Made by a program: the position numbers and the translations under genes. The notes under the pieces were generated by a model, which was not told the origin of the DNA, did no database searches, and saw nothing but the letters and a program-made list of their open reading frames with translations. From the NCBI RefSeq assembly GCF_003319115.1, contig NZ_QOHF01000013.1, positions 78,892 through 142,891 on the forward strand: a DNA stretch of 64,000 bases. Reading direction: 5' to 3'. Positions 7,459 to 16,243 of the stretch are shown here, piece after piece (within the stretch, counting starts at the first letter, position 1; the number at the start of each line of letters is the position of its first letter). The stretch is from Geodermatophilus sp. TF02-6 (GTDB lineage: Bacteria > Actinomycetota > Actinomycetes > Mycobacteriales > Geodermatophilaceae).

Positions 7459-9206
7459 GCGAGCCGGTCACCGCGGGTCGTCCGGCCCGCCCCGCCACCC
7501 CGCGGTCACCCACCCGCCCCACCACCCCGAGACGAGTCGCCGACCGCTACGTCGACGCCGTCTGCGACCTCGACCCGGTCGTCGCCACCGTGCTGGGTAC
7601 CCGCCCCGGCGACGACCGGCTGCCCGACCCGAGCCCGGCCGGGCTCGAGGCCGAGGCGCAGCTCGCCCGCGACACCCTCGCCGGACTCGACCGGGCGACG
7701 GCCGCGGACCCCGCGCTCGCCGACGACCCGGTCGAGCGGCGCTGCGCCCGGCTGCTGCGCGAGCGGCTCGGCGCGGAGCTGGCGGCACACGAGGCGGGCG
7801 AGGGGCTGCGCGCGCTGTCCAACCTGTCCAGCCCGGTGCACTCGATCCGCCAGGTGTTCCTGCTCATGCCGTCGTCCTCGGAGGAGGACTGGGCGGTCGT
7901 CGCCCGCCGCTTGGCCCGGGTCCCGGAGGCCTACCGCGGCTTCTGTGCTGCGCTGGAGGAGGGCGCGCGCCGGGGCCTGTTCGCCGCGCCGCGGCAGGTC
8001 GCCACCGTCGTCGGCCAGCTCGACGAGTGGCTGTCCGGCCCGTTCTTCGCCGGCTTCGCCGCGAACGGCCCGGACGCGCTGCGCGGCGAGCTGGACGCCG
8101 CGGCGCGGGCCGCGGACGAGGCGGTGGCCGAGGTCCGCGACTTCCTCCGCGACGGCTACGGCCCGCGGGCCGAGGGGACGCCGGACGCCGTCGGCCGGGA
8201 CCGCTACGCCCTGGCCGCCCGCCGCTGGACCGGGTCCGACCTCGGCGCCGGGGACGGGCTCGAGGAGGCGTACGCCTGGGGCTGGGCCGAGCACCGGCGG
8301 ATCCTCGGCGAGCAGCGGGCCGAGGCCGAGCGGGTGGTGGCCGGTGCAGGGCCGATGGAGGCGATGCGCTGGCTGGACGAGCACGGCCCCGCGGTCGAGG
8401 GCGTCGAGGCGGTCCGCGAGCGGCTGCAGGCGATGATGGACGCGGCGATCGACGCCCTCGACGGCGTCCACTTCGACCTCGCCGAGCCGGTGCGCCGGGT
8501 CGAGGCGGTGATCGCGCCACCCGGCAGCGCCGCCGCCCCGTACTACACCCGGCCGTCCTCGGACTTCTCCCGACCGGGGCGGACCTGGCTGCCCACGCTG
8601 GGCCGGGAGCGCTTCCCGCTGTGGGACCTGACCTCGATCTGGTACCACGAGGGCGTCCCGGGCCACCACCTGCAGCTGGCGCAGTGGGTCCTCGTCGCCG
8701 GCCGGCTGTCGACGTACCAGACCTCGCTCGGGCAGGTCGGCGCCGACGTCGAGGGCTGGGCGCTCTACGCCGAGCGGCTCATGGACGAGCTCGGCTTCTT
8801 CCCGGACGCGGGCACCCGGCTCGGCTTCCTCGACGCCCAGCAGCTGCGGGCCGTGCGGGTCGTCGTCGACATCGGCGTGCACCTGCGGCTACCGGTCCCG
8901 GACGACGCCGAGGGCGCGCTCGCCGAGCACCGTGGGCGGCCGTGGACGCCGGAGCTGGCCCGCGCGTTCCTCGGCGAGCACTCCGGCGCCGACCCGGCCT
9001 TCCTCGACAGCGAGCTGGTGCGCTACCTGGGCCTGCCCGGCCAGGCGATCACCTACAAGCTCGGGGAGCGGGCGTGGCTGGCCGGCCGGGACGCGGCGTG
9101 GCGGGCGCGCGGCGAGGGCTTCGACCTCAAGGCCTGGCACATGGCGGCGCTGTCGCAGGGCTCGCTCGGCCTCGACGACCTGGCCGCGGAGCTGGCCCGG
9201 CTGTGA
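7455..9206 (+). CDS. DUF885 family zinc metallopeptidase-like protein
   Basis: 583 residues of the DUF885 family. The hallmark HEGVPGHHLQ (HExxPGHH; first and third His plus a downstream Glu would bind zinc) follows FPLWDLTSIWYHEG, and VEGWALYAERLMDELGF supplies the conserved W-x-x-Y-x-E. It ends with FDLKAWHMAALSQGSLGLDDL. No signal peptide, so probably cytoplasmic. The substrate is unknown; the family is predicted to cleave small peptides. The GTG start overlaps the upstream stop. Confidence 0.88.
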   Translation: MSEPVTAGRPARPATPRSPTRPTTPRRVADRYVDAVCDLDPVVATVLGTRPGDDRLPDPSPAGLEAEAQLARDTLAGLDRATAADPALADDPVERRCARLLRERLGAELAAHEAGEGLRALSNLSSPVHSIRQVFLLMPSSSEEDWAVVARRLARVPEAYRGFCAALEEGARRGLFAAPRQVATVVGQLDEWLSGPFFAGFAANGPDALRGELDAAARAADEAVAEVRDFLRDGYGPRAEGTPDAVGRDRYALAARRWTGSDLGAGDGLEEAYAWGWAEHRRILGEQRAEAERVVAGAGPMEAMRWLDEHGPAVEGVEAVRERLQAMMDAAIDALDGVHFDLAEPVRRVEAVIAPPGSAAAPYYTRPSSDFSRPGRTWLPTLGRERFPLWDLTSIWYHEGVPGHHLQLAQWVLVAGRLSTYQTSLGQVGADVEGWALYAERLMDELGFFPDAGTRLGFLDAQQLRAVRVVVDIGVHLRLPVPDDAEGALAEHRGRPWTPELARAFLGEHSGADPAFLDSELVRYLGLPGQAITYKLGERAWLAGRDAAWRARGEGFDLKAWHMAALSQGSLGLDDLAAELARL

Positions 9207-9249
9207 ACGAGGACCACCCTGCCCCGACTGCCCCCCCTCTCCCCGAGTC

Positions 9250-9315
9250 GATCATGGGGTTGTCGTCGTGCGACACGCAGACGCCGGCGTGTCGCACGAC
9301 GACAACCCCATGATC
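9250..9315. repeat. 27-bp perfect inverted repeat between convergent genes
   Basis: Arms at 9250-9276 and 9289-9315 are perfectly complementary over 27 bp, beginning GATCATGGGGTTGTCGTCGT. The 12-nt loop can add two more pairs. It sits 43 nt after the DUF885 stop and 134 nt before the stop of the convergent gene at 9449. It could act as a bidirectional terminator, but it is far longer than needed and is not GC-only, so it may be a dispersed palindromic element. Confidence 0.85.
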
Positions 9316-9448
9316 ACCAGCGAGACGGGCGGGGCGGGAGCCTGCAGGGTGGCCGACACAGGGCCTGCGAGGTCACGGCACCCGATCGTGGCCGCCCCCG
9401 CCGGGTCGACGGCGGTCGCCGGTGCAGCAGCCGGCCGGTCCGGGCTGG

Positions 9449-10195
9449 TCAGACGGGGCCGTCGGGCGGCAGTGGGTTGAGAGTGTCGGCGTCCCAGGTC
9501 GTGCGCTGCCCGGCGTCGACCTCGGCGGTCTCCAGGCCGTCGGTGGCCAGGAGCTCGTCGACGCAGGCCCGGCTGCCGCCGACGTAGGTGGTCACCAGGT
9601 CGATGTCGGTGGCCACGCACCAGGTCCGGTCGGCCGGCCACCACAGGTTCGCGCTCTGCTCGGCAGGCTCCGGGGCGAGGTTCGCGGCCGCGAGGCCGAC
9701 CGGCCCGCGGACGAGCCAGTGCTGGCGGCCGGGCAGCGTGAGGGTGGGCCGGTCGGCGGACACGGAGCCGAAGCCGTGCCAGACGCCGAACCAGCAGTCG
9801 TCCGGCGTGGTGGTGTGGCGGGCCAGGACCGCGGCGAGCCGTTCGGCCACCGACACCGGCAGGTGCCCGCGGGCCGGCGCGCCGTTCCACAGCGGGGACT
9901 GGTCCGCCTCCTCGAAGAACTCCATCGAGCCGGTGATCGACCCCCACTCCATGGCGGGGTGGGCGGCGGTGCCGTTGTGCGCGGCGACCTCGGCCCAGGT
10001 CACGTCGACGTCGTCGAGGCCGTGGTAGCGGACCGCGGGGTGGAAGACCCGGGCGTGGGCGGGGAAGACGGGCGGCACCAGGGAGCCGACGACATGACGG
10101 CCGAACGGGCGCAGCGCCTCGACGATCCAGGCTCCGGCGGAGACGTGGATCTCGATGTCGGCCTCCCCGCCCCAGGCCTGGCCGGCGGACGGCAC
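9449..10195 (-). CDS. conserved hypothetical protein
   Basis: 248 residues, no family recognised. Soluble, Trp-rich, with ADIEIHVSAGAWIVEALRP, VTWAEVAAHNGTAAHPAMEW, CWFGVWHGFGSV and WWPADRTWCVATDIDLVTTY. The GTG at 10195 was chosen because GGGGAGG lies 5 nt upstream; a longer reading to 10378 would add a low-complexity Arg/Pro leader. It is convergent with the DUF885 gene across a long palindrome. The regular pattern of acidic and aromatic residues suggests a real folded protein, but no catalytic motif is visible. Confidence 0.75.
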   Translation of the reverse strand: MPSAGQAWGGEADIEIHVSAGAWIVEALRPFGRHVVGSLVPPVFPAHARVFHPAVRYHGLDDVDVTWAEVAAHNGTAAHPAMEWGSITGSMEFFEEADQSPLWNGAPARGHLPVSVAERLAAVLARHTTTPDDCWFGVWHGFGSVSADRPTLTLPGRQHWLVRGPVGLAAANLAPEPAEQSANLWWPADRTWCVATDIDLVTTYVGGSRACVDELLATDGLETAEVDAGQRTTWDADTLNPLPPDGPV

Positions 10196-10517
10196 GGAAC
10201 CTCCCCGGGGAACGGACAACCCCCGGGCTGCTCCGCGGCGCCCGGCCCTCCGAGGAGGGGGGCAGCACGCGGGCCGGCTGGACAAGTGCCGGCGGCCCGG
10301 GGGTCGGGTGACTGTCCGGTTCTCGCTCGCCGCCGTACCACGCGACGGGCGATTCGTGCCGTCGTCCGGCTTCCACACCGGACGGGCGGCCCATCACAGA
10401 CGGCGGCTAGCGGACAGCCACCTCACGAGTCCGATCAGAAGACAATTGTTCGGACCACCTCCTCTCCCGTGTACCTCGACGGTACGTCGTCCGCGGAGGG
10501 GTCGGCAATGCGGATTT
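10196..10517. other. 322-bp intergenic region
   Basis: Lies between the 3' end of nhaA (10518, minus) and the start of the hypothetical gene (10195, minus). It contains a locally AT-richer stretch around 10435-10455 with ACAATTGT and should hold the promoter of the downstream gene. No gene, RNA or clear terminator was identified. Confidence 0.5.
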
Positions 10518-11906
10518 TCAGCCGTCGGCGGAACCCCGTTGGTAGACGTCGGGGATGCCGTCGGCGTCCCGGTCGACGTGTTCGGCCTCGTACACCCGCC
10601 GGTAGCGGCGGTTGCGCAGCCGGAGCACGACCGTGGCCAGCAGCGCAGCCGTGACCGTGCCGGTGAGGATGCCCACCTTCGCGTGGTCGTAGGTCGGCGA
10701 CCCGATCCCGTAGGCGAGCTCGGTGATGAGCAGGGCGACGGTGAACCCGATGCCGCCGAGCAGGGACAGGCCCAGGACGTCGGGCCAGCCCAGGTCCTCG
10801 TCCAGCTCCGCCCGGGTGAACCGGGCGACCAGCCAGGTGGCCGCGGTGATGCCGAGCGTCTTGCCCACCACCAGGCCCAGGACGACCCCGAGCGCGACGG
10901 GGTCGGTGACCGAGGCGGCGAAGCCGGAGAGCCCGCCGACGGCCACCCCGGCCGAGAACAAGGCGAACACCGGGACGGCGACCCCGGCCGACAGCGGCCG
11001 GAGCAGGTGCTCGAGGTGTGCGGCCGGTCCCCGTCCGGCGCCGGGACCGCCGGCCATCGCCTGCGCCGGCGGACCCGCGGCCTCGGTCCTCCGCGCGTCC
11101 CGGTCTGGCGCGTGGCTCGGCTCCGCCGGGCGCACGGGCACGGTGGCCGCCAGGAGCACCCCCGCCACGGTGGCGTGCACCCCGGACTCGTGCACCAGCA
11201 CCCAGGTGAGCACCGCCGGCGGCAGCAGCAGCCACCACGGTGCCCTCCGCCCGCCCCGCCGCCCCCACCTCTGCACGAGCAGCCCGAAGGCGGCCAGGGG
11301 CACCAGGGCCATGAGCAGCGGCAGCACCGACAGGGACGCCGTGTAGAAGACCGCGATCACCACGATCGCCAGCAGGTCGTCGACCACCGCGAGGGTGAGC
11401 AGGAAGGTGCGCAGCGCGCTGGGCAGGTGGCTGCTGACCACGGCCAGGACGGCGAGGGCGAAGGCGATGTCGGTGGCCGAGGGGATGGCCCACCCGCGCA
11501 GGGCGCCGTCCGGACCACCCAGGTTGACCAGCACGAACAGCAGCGCGGGCACGGCCATGCCACCGACGGCCGCCGCCACGGGCAGCACCGCCCGCCGCGG
11601 GTCGCGCAGGTCCCCGGCGACGAACTCGCGCTTGAGCTCCAGGCCGGCGACGAAGAAGAACAGCGCCAGCAGGCCGTCGGCCGCCCAGGTGCCGAGGGAG
11701 AGGTCCAGGTGCAGCGACGCCGGGCCCACCCGGGTGTCGCGCAGCGTCTCGTAGGCGCCGGCCCACGGCGAGTTGGCCCACACGAGAGCGACCGCGGCGG
11801 CGGCCAGCAGCAGCGCCCCGCCCACGGTCTCCTCGCGCAGGACGGCGGCGATCCGGCTGGTCTCGGCCCAGGAACCGCGGCGGAAGAGGCGGGCGGGGCT
11901 GCTCAC
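10518..11906 (-). CDS. nhaA: Na+/H+ antiporter NhaA
   Basis: 462 residues. Family landmarks in order are [40 protein letters not shown] and [17 protein letters not shown] (the paired Asp of the ion site and the preceding ATD Asp), then LHESG-type [17 protein letters not shown] and [18 protein letters not shown]. About 12 membrane helices. The GTG at 11906 ([11 protein letters not shown]) has a GGAG 8 nt upstream; a GTG at 11978 would add 24 residues. The cytoplasmic tail ends with [12 protein letters not shown], a D-x-D-x-D-G calcium-loop-like sequence. It probably exports Na+ in exchange for protons. Confidence 0.95.
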   Translation of the reverse strand: MSSPARLFRRGSWAETSRIAAVLREETVGGALLLAAAAVALVWANSPWAGAYETLRDTRVGPASLHLDLSLGTWAADGLLALFFFVAGLELKREFVAGDLRDPRRAVLPVAAAVGGMAVPALLFVLVNLGGPDGALRGWAIPSATDIAFALAVLAVVSSHLPSALRTFLLTLAVVDDLLAIVVIAVFYTASLSVLPLLMALVPLAAFGLLVQRWGRRGGRRAPWWLLLPPAVLTWVLVHESGVHATVAGVLLAATVPVRPAEPSHAPDRDARRTEAAGPPAQAMAGGPGAGRGPAAHLEHLLRPLSAGVAVPVFALFSAGVAVGGLSGFAASVTDPVALGVVLGLVVGKTLGITAATWLVARFTRAELDEDLGWPDVLGLSLLGGIGFTVALLITELAYGIGSPTYDHAKVGILTGTVTAALLATVVLRLRNRRYRRVYEAEHVDRDADGIPDVYQRGSADG

Positions 11907-12117
11907 GAGGCGGCTCCAGGGGACGGGTCGGGTCGGGCGGCGCACGTCGAGGACACCGCCGACCAGACTTCCCGGCACACCTGCTGATGACCCTACCGGC
12001 GGGTCCCCTCACGCGGGTCCCCTCACGCGGGTCCCGTTGCGCGCCGTCCGGAACCGGCCGCGCTCCGTAGAGTGGGTGCATGGCCTCCCCCTCGGCGTTC
12101 CCCGACCGGAGCGGCCG

Positions 12118-13512
12118 GTGAGGCTCGCCGATCTGGCCGGGCGCCGGGTCGGCGTCTGGGGCCACGGCCGGGAGGGCCGGGCGGCGGTCCGCGCCGCCGT
12201 GGCCGCCGGCGCCGCCGGCATCGTGGTCGTCGACGCCGTGCCCCCCGCCCCCGAGGAGCTCCCGCCGGACGCGCAGGTCGGTACGGACGCCGTCGCCCTG
12301 GCCGGTTGCGACGTCGTCCTCCGGTCGCCGGGGATCAGCCCGTACCGCGAGGACGCGCAGGCCCTGGCCGCCGGTACCCGCGTGACCTCGGGCACCGCCG
12401 TGGCGCTGGCCGAGTTCACCGCCCGGTCGGTGCCGACCCTCTGCGTCACCGGCACCAAGGGCAAGAGCACCACCAGCGCGCTGGCCGCCGCGGTGCTCCC
12501 CGCCGCCGGCCGGCCCGCGGTGCACGCCGGCAACATCGGCACGCCGCTGCTCGACGTCCTCCTGGACGGCGCCGTGGGGGACGCGACGTCGCTGGTCGTC
12601 GAGGTCTCCAGCTACCAGGCGGCCGCGGTCGACGACTTCACCGGCTGGGGAGCGGTGACCTCCCTGTCGCCCGAGCACCTCGACTGGCACCGCTCGGTCG
12701 AGGCCTACTACCGCGACAAGCTGCACGTCTTCGCCGGCTGCGGGCCGGGATCGGTGGTGGTCGGCGCGCAGGCCCGCCCGATCGCCGAGCGCCACCTCGA
12801 CCCCGCGGTGCTGGTCGACCCGGCCGACGTCGTCCCGCCGGCGGTGCTCGACGGCTTCCACCCGGCGCACCTGCCGGGCGCGCACAACCTGGCCAACGTG
12901 CACGTGGCGCTGGCCGCCTGCGTCCGGATGGGCGTGGACCTCGACCGGTCCGCCGACGCCGTCCGCGCCGCCGTCGCCGGGTTCCGTGCCCTCCCGCACC
13001 GGCTCTCCCCGGTGGCCACCAGGGACGGCGTCACGTTCGTCGACGACACGTTGAGCACCACCCCCGTCTCGGTGCTCGCCGCCCTGGACGCCCACGCCGG
13101 GCGGGCGGTGACCCTGCTGGCCGGCGGGCAGGACCGCGGGCTGGACCACACCGACCTGGCCCGCGCGGTGGTGGCCCGCGGCGGGGCGGTGCGGGTGGTC
13201 ACGGTCCCCGACACCGGCGCCCGGTTGGCCGCCGGCATCCGCGCCGAGGCCGCCCGCGCCGGCGTCGACGCCCCGGTCACCGAGACCGCGTCGCTGGAGG
13301 AGGCGGTCGCCGAGGCGCTCCGGACGACGCCGCCCGGCGCGGTCGTGCTGCTCTCGCCGGGCGCACCCAGCTACAACCGCTTCCGCAACTACGAGGAGTT
13401 GGCACGGACCTATGAGCAGATCCTCGCCGCCGCCGGGGCCGAGCGCCTCGGAGCAGGGCGTCTCGGAGCAGGGCCTCTCGGAGCGGGGCGTCTCGGAGCA
13501 GGGCGTACCTGA
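12118..13512 (+). CDS. murD2: MurD2, UDP-MurNAc-L-Ala-L-glutamate ligase
   Basis: 464 residues of the Mur ligase fold. The N-terminal Rossmann-like part includes RRVGVWGHGREGRAA. The ATP loop is CVTGTKGKSTTSALAA. Central features are HAGNIGTPLLD, VVEVSSYQAA and SPEHLDWHRSVEAYYRDKL, and the C-terminal domain has ALPHRLSPVATRDGVTFVDD and LLSPGAPSYNRF. Directly followed by MurL, it fits MurD2, which adds L-Glu rather than D-Glu to UDP-MurNAc-L-Ala. The GTG at 12118 has GGAG upstream. The last 24 or so residues (LGAGR repeats) come from a 15-bp tandem repeat shared with the start of murL. Confidence 0.9.
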   Translation: MRLADLAGRRVGVWGHGREGRAAVRAAVAAGAAGIVVVDAVPPAPEELPPDAQVGTDAVALAGCDVVLRSPGISPYREDAQALAAGTRVTSGTAVALAEFTARSVPTLCVTGTKGKSTTSALAAAVLPAAGRPAVHAGNIGTPLLDVLLDGAVGDATSLVVEVSSYQAAAVDDFTGWGAVTSLSPEHLDWHRSVEAYYRDKLHVFAGCGPGSVVVGAQARPIAERHLDPAVLVDPADVVPPAVLDGFHPAHLPGAHNLANVHVALAACVRMGVDLDRSADAVRAAVAGFRALPHRLSPVATRDGVTFVDDTLSTTPVSVLAALDAHAGRAVTLLAGGQDRGLDHTDLARAVVARGGAVRVVTVPDTGARLAAGIRAEAARAGVDAPVTETASLEEAVAEALRTTPPGAVVLLSPGAPSYNRFRNYEELARTYEQILAAAGAERLGAGRLGAGPLGAGRLGAGRT

Positions 13513-14866
13513 GCCGTTCGTCGTCGCCGACCGCTCGCTCGACCCCGCCACCGGCGAAGCCGCGTTCACCTACCGGCTGGCCGGCGACGAGTTCACCGAG
13601 CGGCTCACCCTCGACCCCGCCCTGCTCCCCGGCGCCGACCCGGCCCGGCTCGACGCCGCGCTCGACCTGGTCCACCTCGTGATGGGCACCAGCTACTACA
13701 AGCTGCGCGCGCCCGGCCGGGTCGTGGTGCGGCGGCCGGTCACCAAGGCGCAGGCCGCCGTCGCCGAGGCCGCCTACACGCACGGGCTGGGCGAGTTCGC
13801 CGCGGTCAACCGGCTGCCGGTGCCGCACGAGGTCGCCTTCGACGTCGAGGTCCGCGACGACGTCCCCGCGCCGGCCGGCGGCGGCGGCCGGGGCGCGCTG
13901 CTGCCGGTCGGCGGCGGCAAGGACTCCGCGCTGGCGCTGGTCGTCGTCTCACCGGCCACCGCCCTGGCGGTCAACCCGACCGGCGCCCAACGCGACGTGG
14001 CCCGCGCGGCCGGGGTGCCGCTGCTCGGCGTCCGGCGCCGGCTGGACCCGCTGCTGGCCGAGCGGACGGCGGCCGGCGGGCTCAACGGGCACGTGCCGGT
14101 CACCGCGATCAACTCAGGCCTGGCCACGCTGGTCGCCGTCCTCGGCGGCTTCGACCCGGTGGTCTTCGCCAACGAGCGCTCCGCCGACGAGGAGACGCTG
14201 ACGGTGAACGGCGCGCGGGTGAACCACCAGTACTCCAAGTCCCACGAGTTCGAGCGCCTCTTCGCCGCCGCGGCGGCCGAGGTCGGCGTCGGCTACTTCA
14301 GCCTCACCCGGCAGCTGTCGGAGCTGGCCACGGTCGCCGCGGTGGCCGCCCTGCCCGACCTGCGCGGGCAGATCCTGTCCTGCAACCGCTCCTACACGCA
14401 GGCGCACCTGGGTTTCAGGGACGGCGGCTTCGGGGACGGCGGCTTCGGGGACGGCGGGCAGGCTCCCCAGCGGTGGTGCCTGCACTGCGACAAGTGCCTG
14501 TTCACCTTCCTGTGCTTCGCGGTCTTCCTGACCCCGGACGAGGCGGTCGGGGTGTTCGGCGGTGACCCGCTGCGCGACCTGGCCCTGGTCGACGGCTTCC
14601 GGAGGCTGTGGGCCACGGAGAAGCCGTTCGACTGCGTGGGGGAGCGCGCGGAGAGCGCCGCCGCGATGGCCCACCTGGCCGGGAGCGCGGCCTGGGGCGA
14701 GCACGCCGTCGTCCGGGCGCTGGGCGAGGAGGCGACGTCGTTCGCCCGTGTCAGCGGGGCCACCGTCGAGGGCCTCCTCGAGCCGCGCGGCGAGCACTCG
14801 GTGCCTCCGGCGTACCTGGCCGCGCTGCAGCGGGTGCTCGCGGAGGCCCGCCCGCCGGTGCGGTGA
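13412..14866 (+). CDS. murL: MurL, UDP-MurNAc-L-Ala-L-Glu epimerase
   Basis: 484 residues. ALLPVGGGKDSALALVV is a PP-loop (GGxKDS), consistent with ATP-dependent chemistry. It is followed by ANERSADEETLTVNGARVNH, QYSKSHEFERLF and a Cys-rich WCLHCDKCLFTFLCF. This matches MurL, which with MurD2 builds the D-Glu of peptidoglycan by epimerising the terminal L-Glu in place. The ATG start lies 100 nt inside murD2, and the first 30 or so residues are SEQGV-type repeats from the shared tandem repeat, so the true functional N-terminus is near residue 33 (PFVVADRSLD). Confidence 0.88.
   Translation: MSRSSPPPGPSASEQGVSEQGLSERGVSEQGVPEPFVVADRSLDPATGEAAFTYRLAGDEFTERLTLDPALLPGADPARLDAALDLVHLVMGTSYYKLRAPGRVVVRRPVTKAQAAVAEAAYTHGLGEFAAVNRLPVPHEVAFDVEVRDDVPAPAGGGGRGALLPVGGGKDSALALVVVSPATALAVNPTGAQRDVARAAGVPLLGVRRRLDPLLAERTAAGGLNGHVPVTAINSGLATLVAVLGGFDPVVFANERSADEETLTVNGARVNHQYSKSHEFERLFAAAAAEVGVGYFSLTRQLSELATVAAVAALPDLRGQILSCNRSYTQAHLGFRDGGFGDGGFGDGGQAPQRWCLHCDKCLFTFLCFAVFLTPDEAVGVFGGDPLRDLALVDGFRRLWATEKPFDCVGERAESAAAMAHLAGSAAWGEHAVVRALGEEATSFARVSGATVEGLLEPRGEHSVPPAYLAALQRVLAEARPPVR
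13444..13503 (+). repeat. 15-bp tandem repeat translated in two frames
   Basis: Four 15-bp units (13444, 13459, 13474, 13489) of consensus CGTCTCGGAGCAGGG, with a degenerate fifth. In the murD2 frame they encode LGAGR, and in the murL frame SEQGV. Both frames remain open through the array. Confidence 0.9.
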
Positions 14867-15750
14867 CGCCGGCCCTCGCGGCGGTCGAGCGGGCACTGCT
14901 GCGCCCCGGGGCCCGCGACGTCACCGGGCTGGGCGCCGCCGTGCCCGGCCAGCTCGCCCGGCTGGCCGGGGAGCTCGCCGCCGCCGGGCAGGCCCGGTCC
15001 CGGGTCGGCCTGGTCACCGGGGTGCACATCGCCTGGGCGCCCACCCCCGCGGCCGAGACCGACGGCCCGGTCGGCGTCGCCGTCCTCGCCGCCGCGCTGG
15101 CCACCCTGGGCGCCGAGCCGGTGGTGCTCACCGACGATCCCTGCGCCGGGGTGACCGGCGCCTGCCTGGCGGTCCTCGGCGCCGGGCGGCTCGAGGTCGT
15201 GCCGGTGGCCGCGGACGAGGCCGCCGTGGCCGGGACCGTGGCGGACCTGGGCCCGTCGCACCTGGTCGCGGTCGAGCGCCTCGGCCCCAACACCGAGGGC
15301 CGGGTGATGACGATGCGTGCGGTGGACGTCACGGCGTCCACCGCGCCGCTGCACGCAGCGTTCGCCCTGCCCGGCCTGGTCACCGGGGCGGTCGGCGACG
15401 GCGGCAACGAGATCGGCATGGGCAACGTGCCGGCCGACGTCGTCGCGGCCTGCGTCGCGCACGGCGCGCGGATCGCCTGCCGTGTGCCGGTGGACGCCCT
15501 CGTGGTGGCCGGCACGTCGAACTGGGGCTGCTGCGGGCTCATCGCCGCCCTGGCGCTGCTCGTGCCCCAGCACGGCCCCGCGCTGCGCGCGCTGCTCGAC
15601 CCGGCCGTGGACGCCGCGGTGCTCGACGCGGCCACCGCCGCCGGCGGGATCGACGGCGTGACCGGGCGGCCCGGCGCCTCGGTGGACGGCGTCCGGGTGG
15701 CCGACCACGCCGACCTGCTCGCCGGCCTGCGGGCACTGGCCCGGGCCTAG
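14863..15750 (+). CDS. D-glutamate cyclase-like protein (DUF4392)
   Basis: 295 residues. Features are VGLVTGVHIAWAPTPAAETD, GPVGVAVLAAALATLGAEPV, HLVAVERLGPNTEGRVMTMR, VGDGGNEIGMGNVPADV and the repeated-glycine VVAGTSNWGCCGLIAALALL. These fit the DUF4392/GLUCM C-terminal family, whose eukaryotic members convert D-glutamate to 5-oxo-D-proline. The GTG start overlaps the murL stop (GTGA) and the gene ends with TAG. Coupling to MurD2-MurL suggests disposal or recycling of D-Glu, which is inference. Confidence 0.82.
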   Translation: MTPALAAVERALLRPGARDVTGLGAAVPGQLARLAGELAAAGQARSRVGLVTGVHIAWAPTPAAETDGPVGVAVLAAALATLGAEPVVLTDDPCAGVTGACLAVLGAGRLEVVPVAADEAAVAGTVADLGPSHLVAVERLGPNTEGRVMTMRAVDVTASTAPLHAAFALPGLVTGAVGDGGNEIGMGNVPADVVAACVAHGARIACRVPVDALVVAGTSNWGCCGLIAALALLVPQHGPALRALLDPAVDAAVLDAATAAGGIDGVTGRPGASVDGVRVADHADLLAGLRALARA

Positions 15751-15760
15751 GCTGGACCGC

Positions 15761-16243
15761 GTGCCGCACCCGCACCACACCGAGGACACCGCGCTGGAGG
15801 GTATGGCGCCGCTGGCCGAGCGCCTGCGCGCCCGCGGCCTGCGGTTGACCACCCAGCGCCAGCAGGTGCTCGCCGCCGTCGGCGCGCTCGAGCACGCCAC
15901 CCCCGAGGACATCGGCGTGCGGCTGCGCGCGGAGGCCGGCCCGGACGGCGCCGCTCCCGACACCTCGACCGTCTACCGCACCCTGGAACTGCTCGAGCGG
16001 CTGGGCCTGGTCTGGCACACCCACCTGGGCAGGGGCGCGCCGGTCTACCACGCGGCCGAGCACCCGCACCTGCACGTCGTCTGCTCCGGCTGCGGCGAGA
16101 TCTCCTCGGCCGACCCGGCGCTGCTCGACGGCGCCGCGGAGCGGCTGGCCGCCGACCTCGGTTTCCAGCTCGACGTGGGGCACGTCGCGCTGTCCGGGAC
16201 GTGCCGCGCCTGCCGTGAACGAGCCGGACAGGAGAGGTCGTGA
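15761..16243 (+). CDS. Fur-family metal-dependent repressor
   Basis: 160 residues. A winged-helix domain (LRARGLRLTTQRQQVLAAV, TSTVYRTLELLERLGLVW) is followed by a metal/dimer domain with HLHVVCSGCGEI and CRACRERAG, giving the two CxxC pairs of the structural Zn site. Whether it senses Fe, Zn or peroxide cannot be read from sequence alone. GTG start 11 nt after the previous stop; the end overlaps ygfZ (GTGA). Confidence 0.92.
   Translation: MPHPHHTEDTALEGMAPLAERLRARGLRLTTQRQQVLAAVGALEHATPEDIGVRLRAEAGPDGAAPDTSTVYRTLELLERLGLVWHTHLGRGAPVYHAAEHPHLHVVCSGCGEISSADPALLDGAAERLAADLGFQLDVGHVALSGTCRACRERAGQERS

Noticed and set aside
13444..13503. CRISPR-like or regulatory direct repeat array
   Set aside because: Units are 15 bp with no spacers and are translated in both overlapping genes.
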